DNA of 7,244 bases, taken from MWEH01 sp964392385. GTDB lineage: Bacteria > Bacillota > Clostridia > Christensenellales > DTU072. Both the position numbers and the translations under genes were made by a program. Below are positions 1 through 5,978 of the stretch, piece by piece. Positions within the stretch are counted from its first letter, which is position 1. The number at the start of each line of letters is the position of its first letter. The notes under the pieces were generated by a model. The model did no database searches. It saw nothing but the letters and a program-made list of their open reading frames with translations, and was not told the origin of the DNA. The stretch is from the NCBI GenBank assembly GCA_964392385.1, contig CAYMPR010000044.1, positions 1-7,244 of the forward strand, read 5' to 3'.

Positions 1-273
1 ATGGCAGTGGATTTATCGCCAGTAATTAGGCCAGTACTTGAGGTAATAAATGCAATACTTTGGCCAGCTATTGCACTAATTGGTGCACTTGGCCCAATTT
101 ATTGCGTAATACTAGGCATAAAGATGGCAAAGTCCGATGAACAAAATTCAAGAGAGAAGGCAAAAAAAGATCTAATTGGGGCAATAGTTGGGTTTTTGAT
201 TATATTCGTTTTGATTGTTGCATTAAAAATCGCCCTGCCAATTCTACAAGGCTGGGTGGAAAGACAAATATAG
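1..273 (+). CDS. VirB2/TrbC-like conjugative pilin (Mbov_0395-like)
   Basis: This is a 90-residue, very hydrophobic protein with two membrane segments, about residues 15-40 and 58-84. They are joined by a short charged loop (KSDEQNSREKAKKD). Two helices, a small polar hinge and a length near 90 residues are the pattern of VirB2/TrbC pilins, the subunits of the conjugative pilus or channel. The hinge followed by DLIGAIVGFLIIFVLIV is typical of the versions in Bacillota and mycoplasma ICEs. It is first in a pilin, VirB6-like, VirB4 series, which supports the call. The ATG is the first base of the window, so neither a ribosome binding site nor a longer N terminus can be excluded; there is no obvious cleavable signal peptide before the first helix. 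The stop is TAG. The family call rests on topology and context rather than a catalytic motif. Confidence 0.75.
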   Translation: MAVDLSPVIRPVLEVINAILWPAIALIGALGPIYCVILGIKMAKSDEQNSREKAKKDLIGAIVGFLIIFVLIVALKIALPILQGWVERQI

Positions 274-321
274 TGGAAAATCGCTAAAGACCGGGAAAAG
301 AGTTATTGATTGAAAGCAAAA

Positions 322-393
322 ATGCAGGGTTTTAGAGAGAGAAAAGATAAGAGTAGAGTTAGAAAGAGAAAAGATAAGATTAGAGAAAGATAG
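322..393 (+). CDS. Possible 23-aa basic peptide with a 9-residue repeat, upstream of the VirB6-like gene
   Basis: A short ATG-to-TAG frame lies in the pilin-VirB6 spacer and ends 6 bp before the VirB6-like start, in the same frame. It begins MQGF and then contains two similar 9-residue units, RERKDKSRV and RKRKDKIRE, because the underlying DNA repeat is 27 bp, a multiple of three. No good ribosome binding site precedes the ATG, only a weak GAAAG. The DNA is so purine-rich that other frames are open too: the frame ending in TGA at 401-403 overlaps the VirB6-like ATG and reads as a charged helix (LEREKIRVELEREKIRLEK) but has no start codon. It could be a leader peptide coupling translation to the VirB6-like gene, or simply repetitive spacer. 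Confidence 0.18.
   Translation: MQGFRERKDKSRVRKRKDKIRER
334..387 (+). repeat. 27-bp imperfect tandem direct repeat, purine-rich and C-free
   Basis: Two adjacent 27-bp units (334-360 and 361-387) match at 23 of 27 positions and share the exact 15-mer AGAGAAAAGATAAGA at 338-352 and 365-379. A partial third unit continues to about 394. The repeat lies within a stretch with no C on the + strand from 326 to 397 (72 nt). It sits directly upstream of the VirB6-like start. It could be a regulatory or structural spacer, a slippage product, or a repeat inside a small coding frame; the sequence does not decide between these. Confidence 0.8.
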
Positions 394-399
394 AAGGCA

Positions 400-1641
400 A
401 TGAAAGCAGAGTTTTATCAAATTACATACAAGTTAATGGCAAGCATATTTTCGCTTATTGATTTTTTAAGAGAAATAGTGGATGTACTATCTGGAAATGG
501 TAGTGAAGACATGCTAGTAGGGTTTATAACCTCAAAGTCAGTAAGTAATGCCTTCTTAATTGTTCTACTTATTGGATTTGTTTTGCTTTTAGTCTTTACG
601 ATGATGGCAATTATTAAAAGTGAGACAGATAGGGAAAAGAAGAGTAAGGGTGAAATACTAGGTGCTTCGTTAAAGGGCTTTCTATCATTTCTTGTTATTC
701 CTTTTATACTAATTGCAGGAGTCATGCTTTGTAGCGTAATTATGCAAGCAGTGGATCAAGGGATGAGTGGGATGAGATTTAATACACGAGGAACTATTGG
801 GGTAGATTTACTACTTACTGTTGCTCACGACGCCTATTCATACGATGAAGCTTCAAGAGTAGGAATTGAAAAAGCAATCGAGATGGGGGAAATAAATTAC
901 TTAGATCCTTTAGTTATAGGTGGTTATTACGATTTAGAGAAGATAAACTACTTTGTTGGAATCTTTGGTGGGATTGTAATATTAGTAATGTTGTTTTTGG
1001 CGGCAATTGTATTTATACAGAAAATATTTGATGTGGTCTTGTTATATATCGTGTCTCCTATTCCAGTATCCTCTATCCCGCTTGATAATGGGGAGAGATT
1101 TTCAACATGGCGAGAACTTGTTATAGGTAAACTTGTTAGTGCGTATGGAATAATAATCTCTCTAAACCTCTTCTTTTTAATAGTTCCCGTTGCCTCAAGT
1201 AGCATCAGTTTTAATGACCCATTTAAAGATGGCTTAACAAAGGTCCTATTTATGATTGGGGGAACATTTGCAGTAACTAAAGCAAATATATTAATTGCCT
1301 CTCTTGCAGGTAAAAGTGCAGCTAGAGGAGAAATGTTTGATGTGATATCTAATATGAGAACAAGTAGAGCAATAGGATCTTCTATATCTCACAGTAGTGG
1401 AACTTTAGTTAGTGGACTGCTTGGTGGGAGATCATACTTTGATAATAAAAAGTCAGGTGGGAATATAAATGCTATATCTAAAATGTTTAGCCGTAAGGGA
1501 AGAGTAATTGAAACAAAAAGAGAAGGGAAGAAGATGTATTTTTTAAGGACTAAAGGAATATTAAAAGATTTAGTTTCTGGTGGACTAGTAAGAACTATAA
1601 AAGATGTGGCAGCTACAGCAAAAAAGAGTCTTAAAGGCTAA
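400..1641 (+). CDS. VirB6/TrbL-like conjugal transfer membrane protein (Mbov_0396-like)
   Basis: This 413-residue polytopic membrane protein is the likely inner-membrane channel component of the type IV secretion system. Hydrophobic segments lie near residues 51-72, 92-116, 184-217, 243-265 and 280-303. The motif PLDNGERFSTWRE, about residues 227-239, follows a Pro-rich turn. A basic or aromatic loop of this form (LD-G-RF--W) between membrane helices is characteristic of VirB6/TrbL-like proteins of Gram-positive and mycoplasma ICEs. The C-terminal 110 residues are hydrophilic and Gly/Ser/Lys-rich and are probably cytoplasmic. The gene lies between the pilin and VirB4, the usual place. ATG 400 is the first start after an in-frame TAG at 391-393. 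Its GAAGG Shine-Dalgarno (393-397) is only 2 nt from the ATG, unusually close, so Met13 at 436 remains a possible alternative. The C-terminal codons have a degraded echo in the following spacer. Confidence 0.8.
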   Translation: MKAEFYQITYKLMASIFSLIDFLREIVDVLSGNGSEDMLVGFITSKSVSNAFLIVLLIGFVLLLVFTMMAIIKSETDREKKSKGEILGASLKGFLSFLVIPFILIAGVMLCSVIMQAVDQGMSGMRFNTRGTIGVDLLLTVAHDAYSYDEASRVGIEKAIEMGEINYLDPLVIGGYYDLEKINYFVGIFGGIVILVMLFLAAIVFIQKIFDVVLLYIVSPIPVSSIPLDNGERFSTWRELVIGKLVSAYGIIISLNLFFLIVPVASSSISFNDPFKDGLTKVLFMIGGTFAVTKANILIASLAGKSAARGEMFDVISNMRTSRAIGSSISHSSGTLVSGLLGGRSYFDNKKSGGNINAISKMFSRKGRVIETKREGKKMYFLRTKGILKDLVSGGLVRTIKDVAATAKKSLKG

Positions 1642-1704
1642 GGGAGTTAGCACCTTGCGCTCGATAAAATGATAATTGTAGAAAACGAGTTTTAAGGGGC
1701 TAAG
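1626..1704 (+). repeat. Imperfect direct repeat of the VirB6-like gene 3' end
   Basis: The last codons and stop of the VirB6-like gene, GAGTCTTAAAGGCTAAG at 1626-1642, resemble GAGTTTTAAGGGGCTAAG at 1687-1704, with two substitutions and one inserted G. Read in register, the second copy gives K-T-S-F-K-G, against K-K-S-L-K-G-stop in the gene. The match is short and imperfect and could be chance, but it parallels the much stronger tail duplication after virB4. The rest of this 117-bp spacer holds no convincing promoter, terminator or gene. Confidence 0.4.
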
Positions 1705-1747
1705 ATAAGTGTTTGGCTGGATTGATAAGTAGAGTAGAAAAACAATA

Positions 1748-1753
1748 AGAGGG
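1748..1753 (+). promoter_or_regulatory. Ribosome binding site of virB4
   Basis: AGAGGG lies 5 nt before the ATG at 1759 and supports that start. Confidence 0.7.
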
Positions 1754-1758
1754 TAAAT

Positions 1759-4317
1759 ATGGGATATATCCCTAAAAATAGCAAGATAAAGATAAAAATA
1801 TATAAGTCATTTTCGGTAATGGACATTGTTGTAATTGGTGTATCGCTCCTCATAATTGCCTTAGTAGTTTCCTCAAAGGTGAATGGGAAATGGGCTATAG
1901 CGCTTTTTGTTGCAGGGGTTGCCTTTTCTTTGATGGTTCCATATGGTGAAGAGAGAATTTACGAAAAGATAGTATTGGGATTTAAATTTGTCGCTCGGCC
2001 CCATAGATATGGGAGTATCGGTGAAGAAAGTAAAGACAGGGGGTTAATGGACATAGAGCTACTTAGGGCATATGAGGATATAGAAGATGTTATTGTCAAT
2101 AAAGATGGAAGTTTTGTGGCTGTAGTTGAAGTTATGCCAGTAAATTTTATGTTGATGGGGGAATATAGCCAAAGGGGATATATAAGTGCTTTTCAGGGAG
2201 TAGTAAATTCAGTAGGTCTAGGGGAAAGCATGTGCGTTTTTAAAAGGCCTGGGGTGATGGACTTTACTAGGCAAATTGAAGAAGAAGAAAATAGACTAGG
2301 TAATTTAGAAAAAGCATTTAGTAAGGGCGAATATAGAGAAGTTGAATACAAAAAGAGAAAAGAACTAATTGAGGAGAGAAAAGGGCTAATTATAGCATTA
2401 AAAGAAAGCAAAAGAGTAATTGAAGACAAGATATATATTGCTTTTGTATCCTCTGAAAGGGAAGGCGCACTTAATCTAGCAAGAGAAGCAATTTCAAAAT
2501 TTGATGAAATTGGGATGAGTGTAAAAATGGTGAGTAATGATAGCTTGAGGGAAATTGTGGGAGAAACAGAAGGCGATGTGATATTTAAAGCAAAAAGCAT
2601 GGAAGTATGTGGTATGCAAAGATCGTTTTTTTGTATCACTGCATTTCCTAGTGAGGTAGAAAATGGATGGCTTGCTAGCATCTTTAGTATTGAGGGCGCA
2701 AGAGTAATGTTTAGAATCAATCCTCTTGATAAGGTGGTTGCAAAAAAGAGAATTGATAAAAGTATATTAGAAGCTGAAGGAATTAGGGGTAATGGAAAAA
2801 GTAGCGCGCAAATAGAAGGGGATATTCATGCAGAAAGCTTAAAAGAACTCCTTTACGAAATAGCTGACGGAAAAGAGAAAGCATATGAGATAGAGATATT
2901 GATTTCTGTTGATGATGAGCAAAATTCTAAGATAAACCGAAAAGAAGTAAAAAGAAAGATACTCGAGATGGGGTTTTCTTCTTGCGAAATGACATTTTTA
3001 ATAGATAAAGCTTACGAGGCATCATTAATTAGAAGGGCAGACTGTATATTCTTAGGCAATACTTTAACTAGTAATTTAATAGCAGAGTCGTTTCCTTTCG
3101 TGTCAGATAAGTTAATAGATGATAAGGGAGCGCTCATTGGCGAAAACAGTTACCCAGTATTTTTAGATCTCTTTAAAAGAGATATGAGTAGGGTAAATTC
3201 CAACATGGTAATAATTGGAAGGACGGGAAGCGGTAAATCATACGCTACCAAAAATATATTATCATCACTTCTTGGGGATTTAGTTAAGGTGTTTGTTCTT
3301 GATCCTGAAGGGGAATACTCAAAGTTAGTTAAAAATATGGGAGGAGTAGTATTAAATGTGTCATCGGACGCATCTGCAAGGATTAACCCATTTGAGATTA
3401 TTAATTCTCTTCCAGATGAGCTTGATAAAAACGATTGTGACTATTATAACCACCTACAGTTTTTAGAAGAATTCATAAAAACTGCACTTCCTGGAGTTAG
3501 CTTAGAAATATTAGAAAGAATAAATCGACTAATAATGGAAATGTATAGATCCAAAGGATTTGATGAAAAAACAAATTTAAAGAATCTTAAGCCAGAGGAT
3601 TATCCAACTTTTGATAGTTTAAGCGAATATATAGTTGAAAAGATTAAAGGGGCTCTAGATCCTCTAGAAAAAGCAAGGCTAATAGACGCATATAACACGT
3701 TATCAAAGTTTCGAGAAGGTGGAAGTATGTCTTCACTATGGAACGGAATTACAACATTTAATCCTAAAGGGCATCTAGTATCATATAACTTCCAAAGTTT
3801 ACTTGCAGGGAAAAATACTGCTGCAACAAATGCAGAAATGTTGCTACTCCTTAAAACGATGGAAAACGAGATAATGAAGAACCGGGAAAACAATATTAAA
3901 AACCACTTAAACAATAAGCTTTGCGTAGTTATTGATGAGGCCCATGTCTTTATAGACCCTAAATATATGGCATCTTTAGACTTTATGTACTCTCTTGCAA
4001 AAAGGATCAGGAAATATGATGGGATGCTCATTATAATCACTCAAAACATTAAGGATTTTTCTCTTTCAGCTGAAACCAGTAGAAAAACCTCAGCAATAAT
4101 CAACGCTTCGCAATATTCGCTAATATTTTCGCTAAATCCAGGAGACATTAGTGATCTATGTGAGCTGTATTCAAAAGCAGGGGAAATAACTGAGCTAGAA
4201 AGAGAGGGGATTGCAAAAAGTCCAAGAGGCAGAGCTCTTTTAGTAGCTGGACCAAATATGCATACGTTTTTTGATATTATTGCGACAAAAAAAGCAGAAA
4301 ACAATTGGATGGAATAA
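1759..4317 (+). CDS. virB4: VirB4/TraE-family conjugation ATPase with fused N-terminal PrgI-like membrane domain
   Basis: This 852-residue protein is the energy-supplying ATPase of the conjugative type IV secretion system, acting at the inner face of the membrane. Residues 1 to about 85 form a PrgI-like module: a basic start (IPKNSKIKIKIYKSFS), two helices near 22-38 and 44-60, and a closing FKFVARPHRYG. In many Gram-positive systems PrgI is a separate gene; here it is fused to VirB4. The middle contains a charged coiled-coil-like stretch at about 173-225. The C-terminal motor domain has Walker A GRTGSGKS (487-494), the VirB4 signature DPEGEYSKL (515-523), Walker B CVVIDEAH (722-729) and the TQN motif (761-763), so it looks catalytically intact. 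ATG 1759 is supported by AGAGGG 5 nt upstream. The order after a pilin and a VirB6-like gene agrees with ICEs of the Mbov_0395-0397 type. The 3' end, encoding KKAENNWME-stop, recurs 89 bp downstream. Confidence 0.95.
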   Translation: MGYIPKNSKIKIKIYKSFSVMDIVVIGVSLLIIALVVSSKVNGKWAIALFVAGVAFSLMVPYGEERIYEKIVLGFKFVARPHRYGSIGEESKDRGLMDIELLRAYEDIEDVIVNKDGSFVAVVEVMPVNFMLMGEYSQRGYISAFQGVVNSVGLGESMCVFKRPGVMDFTRQIEEEENRLGNLEKAFSKGEYREVEYKKRKELIEERKGLIIALKESKRVIEDKIYIAFVSSEREGALNLAREAISKFDEIGMSVKMVSNDSLREIVGETEGDVIFKAKSMEVCGMQRSFFCITAFPSEVENGWLASIFSIEGARVMFRINPLDKVVAKKRIDKSILEAEGIRGNGKSSAQIEGDIHAESLKELLYEIADGKEKAYEIEILISVDDEQNSKINRKEVKRKILEMGFSSCEMTFLIDKAYEASLIRRADCIFLGNTLTSNLIAESFPFVSDKLIDDKGALIGENSYPVFLDLFKRDMSRVNSNMVIIGRTGSGKSYATKNILSSLLGDLVKVFVLDPEGEYSKLVKNMGGVVLNVSSDASARINPFEIINSLPDELDKNDCDYYNHLQFLEEFIKTALPGVSLEILERINRLIMEMYRSKGFDEKTNLKNLKPEDYPTFDSLSEYIVEKIKGALDPLEKARLIDAYNTLSKFREGGSMSSLWNGITTFNPKGHLVSYNFQSLLAGKNTAATNAEMLLLLKTMENEIMKNRENNIKNHLNNKLCVVIDEAHVFIDPKYMASLDFMYSLAKRIRKYDGMLIIITQNIKDFSLSAETSRKTSAIINASQYSLIFSLNPGDISDLCELYSKAGEITELEREGIAKSPRGRALLVAGPNMHTFFDIIATKKAENNWME

Positions 4318-4319
4318 AT
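4289..4319 (+). repeat. 31-bp direct repeat, copy 1 (3' end of virB4)
   Basis: This copy lies at the virB4 C terminus and includes its TAA stop at 4315-4317. It matches 4378-4408 at 29 of 31 positions, and the last 23 bases (4297-4319) are exact. The mismatches, at 4293 and 4296, are third codon positions of Lys and Ala and are silent. Confidence 0.97.
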
Positions 4320-4377
4320 TTTGACATCTAGAATAAACACTAAAACAAAGATAAGCAAAAACCTTCAAAATCTACCG

Positions 4378-4408
4378 AAAAGGCGGAAAACAATTGGATG
4401 GAATAAAT
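4378..4408 (+). repeat. 31-bp direct repeat, copy 2 (duplicated virB4 3' end)
   Basis: This second copy of the virB4 tail lies in the spacer, 89 bp from the first. From 4377 it reads E-K-A-E-N-N-W-M-E then TAA (4404-4406), the same peptide as the gene end, with AAG/GCG in place of AAA/GCA. Reading upstream in that frame, a TAA at 4341-4343 is reached, so only a tail fragment is present. The pattern fits a remnant of another virB4 allele or a gene end restored by an insertion. The 58 bp between the copies contain a TTGACA at 4321 but no matching -10 box and no gene. Confidence 0.95.
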
Positions 4409-4409
4409 A

Positions 4410-4466
4410 GTGGCGGCTTGGCTTAAAAATAGTGATACGGTAAAGGAAATATATAGCTATGAATAA
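4410..4466 (+). CDS. Possible 18-aa GTG-started peptide overlapping the ArdC-like start
   Basis: A short frame starts with GTG, 3 nt after the stop of the duplicated virB4 tail and in the same frame. It reads VAAWLKNSDTVKEIYSYE and stops at TAA 4464-4466, overlapping the first codons of the ArdC-like gene (ATG 4459). GGATGGA at 4396-4402 could serve as its ribosome binding site. Its amino-acid mix is more protein-like than the purine-driven peptides in the other spacers. It could be a leader peptide coupled to the downstream gene, or the end of a lost gene. No family is recognised. Confidence 0.15.
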   Translation: MAAWLKNSDTVKEIYSYE

Positions 4467-5472
4467 TGAAAGCAAAAATGATGAGAAAATGGAGAAAAAA
4501 ATGGAAAACAACAACAAATTAATTATGGATAAAGAAACGCTACAGCTTGCTGAAGAGGCAGATGAATTTCTAAAAGAAATGATAGCCTTTGGCGGATATG
4601 AAAAGCTAATTAAAGGCATGGTAAACCTAGGCGCATTTAGTTTACGAAATCAAGCATTAATACATAAGCAAAGGCCCGATAGTACGGAGCTGAAGGGAAT
4701 GAGAGCATGGAACTACTTTGCTAGATATATAAATAGTGGTGAAAAGGGCATAGAATCTCTGTCCCCAGTCTTTGAAAACCATGAAAACAATCCCGACAAA
4801 AAGGGGCCAATTAAGCTTGGAGCATTAACTGGATTTAGAATCCATTACCTTTTTGATATCTCTCAAACTGAGGGAGCCCCATATCATTCGCCAAAATGCA
4901 ATAAGGGTGAAGCAACAAAGTATTTTGATAAGATAGTTTTGGCGCTCGAAGAATCATTATCCTGGAGAACAAAGGAAGGGCTGGAAATAAAGCACTCATT
5001 AGATGATGTCCTTTTTCAAATGGAAAACCAAGGGTATTTAAATGATGATGAAAAGCTGGGATATCTTATATCCAGTGTCGGAGATAAAATGATTCGGAGA
5101 AAGATGGCATCTTCTAAATATTCAGGTATAAGTGAAACGGAAAATAAAGATATTAAGTACATCATGAAATCAGCCGTTTGCTATATAGCACTAAACCGAC
5201 TAAATATCGAAACCGAAGAGCTTGAGATCCCAGATATATATAACTTATCAGACACCGATTATGAGGGGTTTAAGGAAAATCTAAACATAATAAGACAAAT
5301 ATCACAAACACTAGTTAATTCTGTAGAAACAGTAGTAGCACTTGCTAGGAAAGAAGAGCTTAAACGAAAGGCAGTAGATAGTTATGGAAAGATTAAGGCT
5401 TCTGGGAAAACACCATTTGATTCATATGAAGAGATAGATGAGCAGGAAGGAAAAGGTCCAAGGGTCGCGTAA
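4459..5472 (+). CDS. ArdC-like ssDNA-binding-domain protein lacking metallopeptidase motifs
   Basis: This 337-residue soluble protein starts with a charged, Asn/Lys-rich tail (1-25). It then has the ArdC-type N-terminal single-stranded-DNA-binding domain: SLRNQALIHKQRPDSTELKG and AW (61-84), GEKGIESLSPV (94-104) and FDISQTEG (132-139). ArdC-family antirestriction proteins of plasmids and ICEs normally continue with a zinc-metallopeptidase domain carrying HExxH. Here residues 150-295 keep a trace of that domain (KSAVCYIALNRLNIETEELEIPDI, then a helix like the family's final RxxxxxLVxxVE), but no HExxH is present and the usual downstream Glu position appears to be Lys237. The protein is therefore probably a DNA binder without peptidase activity. 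ATG 4459 is the first start after an in-frame TAA at 4441-4443; AAAGGA (4442-4447) lies 11 nt upstream. It follows the virB4 tail duplication and opens the accessory module. A role in protecting or managing transferred ssDNA is inference. Confidence 0.78.
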   Translation: MNNESKNDEKMEKKMENNNKLIMDKETLQLAEEADEFLKEMIAFGGYEKLIKGMVNLGAFSLRNQALIHKQRPDSTELKGMRAWNYFARYINSGEKGIESLSPVFENHENNPDKKGPIKLGALTGFRIHYLFDISQTEGAPYHSPKCNKGEATKYFDKIVLALEESLSWRTKEGLEIKHSLDDVLFQMENQGYLNDDEKLGYLISSVGDKMIRRKMASSKYSGISETENKDIKYIMKSAVCYIALNRLNIETEELEIPDIYNLSDTDYEGFKENLNIIRQISQTLVNSVETVVALARKEELKRKAVDSYGKIKASGKTPFDSYEEIDEQEGKGPRVA

Positions 5473-5581
5473 AAAGTAGTGTTAATGAAAGAACGAAAAA
5501 TACCATATTATTTAATAAAAAAACAAGAAAAATCAGAGCAAAATCGGTAAACAAAATAGTAATAAAAACAGGTGAAATCTT

Positions 5582-5588
5582 AGAGGGG
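5582..5588 (+). promoter_or_regulatory. Ribosome binding site of the DUF3846-like gene
   Basis: AGAGGGG lies 6 nt before the ATG at 5595. It decides the start, because the same frame is open back to a TGA at 5439-5441 with no ATG, GTG or TTG in between. Confidence 0.75.
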
Positions 5589-5594
5589 AAAAGG

Positions 5595-5978
5595 ATGGAA
5601 AAGAAACTTAAAGCAGTAGTAAAAGAACCAGGGAAAGAGGCAGAAGTTAAAGAGATAGAAATCAGTCTAAAAAGCTTACAGAAAATAGTAAATGGAATGA
5701 TAGAAATAGTTGGGTTTCCGGGGCTTGAAAATGTCGATATTGTGTTAAACGAAGAAGGCAAATTAACGGGAGAAAAACCAAACATTTATTTGATCGAGTA
5801 TGAAGATATATTGGTAGGAACATTTGCGGTAATTGGATATGATGAGGAAGAAGGAGATCACATTTCGTTAACCGAAGAGCAGACTAAAGTGGTGCTTGAT
5901 TATGTGAAAGCTAATGATGTCGCTAATTACAAAGAGGAAGTAGAAATTTACAATAAGTATAATTCATTTATTATTTAA
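5595..5978 (+). CDS. DUF3846-type accessory protein
   Basis: This 127-residue acidic, soluble protein matches the DUF3846 pattern as I know it: a first strand KAVVKEPGK (6-14), a helix SLKSLQKIVNGMIEIV (24-39), VDIVLNEEGKL (47-57), and DILVGTFAVIGYDEEEGDHISLTEEQ with the typical GTFAVIG and SLTEEQ ends (71-96). The family is common in ICEs, plasmids and phages of Clostridia and has no established function. A C-terminal extension (about 105-127, Tyr/Asn/Lys-rich) goes beyond the usual core. The open frame running into it from 5442 includes KIVIKTGEILEGKR, related to a segment in the spacer before the last gene. Its TAA is followed at once, in the same frame, by the TTG start of the next gene, so the two are probably translated in a coupled way. 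Confidence 0.75.
   Translation: MEKKLKAVVKEPGKEAEVKEIEISLKSLQKIVNGMIEIVGFPGLENVDIVLNEEGKLTGEKPNIYLIEYEDILVGTFAVIGYDEEEGDHISLTEEQTKVVLDYVKANDVANYKEEVEIYNKYNSFII

Noticed and set aside
417..725. Minus-strand open frames opposite the VirB6-like gene (417-725, 948-1205)
   Set aside because: They lie wholly opposite a clear membrane-protein gene and have biased, low-information composition with no motif; they are shadows.
1661..1732. Tiny frames MIIVENEF and VFGWIDK in the VirB6-virB4 spacer
   Set aside because: They are 7-8 codons long with no supported ribosome binding site or conservation evidence.
4321..4346. TTGACA after virB4 as a promoter for the accessory module
   Set aside because: The best AT-rich hexamer (TAAAAC at 4341-4346) is only 14 bp away and a poor match, so there is not enough evidence.
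2193..4619. Minus-strand open frames opposite virB4 and the start of the ArdC-like gene (2193-2720, 3600-4040, 4041-4358, 4365-4619)
   Set aside because: They are Ser/Leu/Phe/Ile-rich complements of purine-rich coding DNA, without ribosome binding sites or family motifs. The + strand genes are certain.
5485..5550. 21-codon frame MKERKIPYYLIKKQEKSEQN... in the spacer before the DUF3846 gene
   Set aside because: It has an ATG and a stop but no ribosome binding site, and its composition follows the A-rich spacer; a competing frame in the same stretch has a better relationship to another spacer.
5393..5785. Minus-strand frames at 5393-5785 and 6650-6850
   Set aside because: They are Phe/Leu/Ser-rich complements of purine-rich sequence overlapping real + strand starts.
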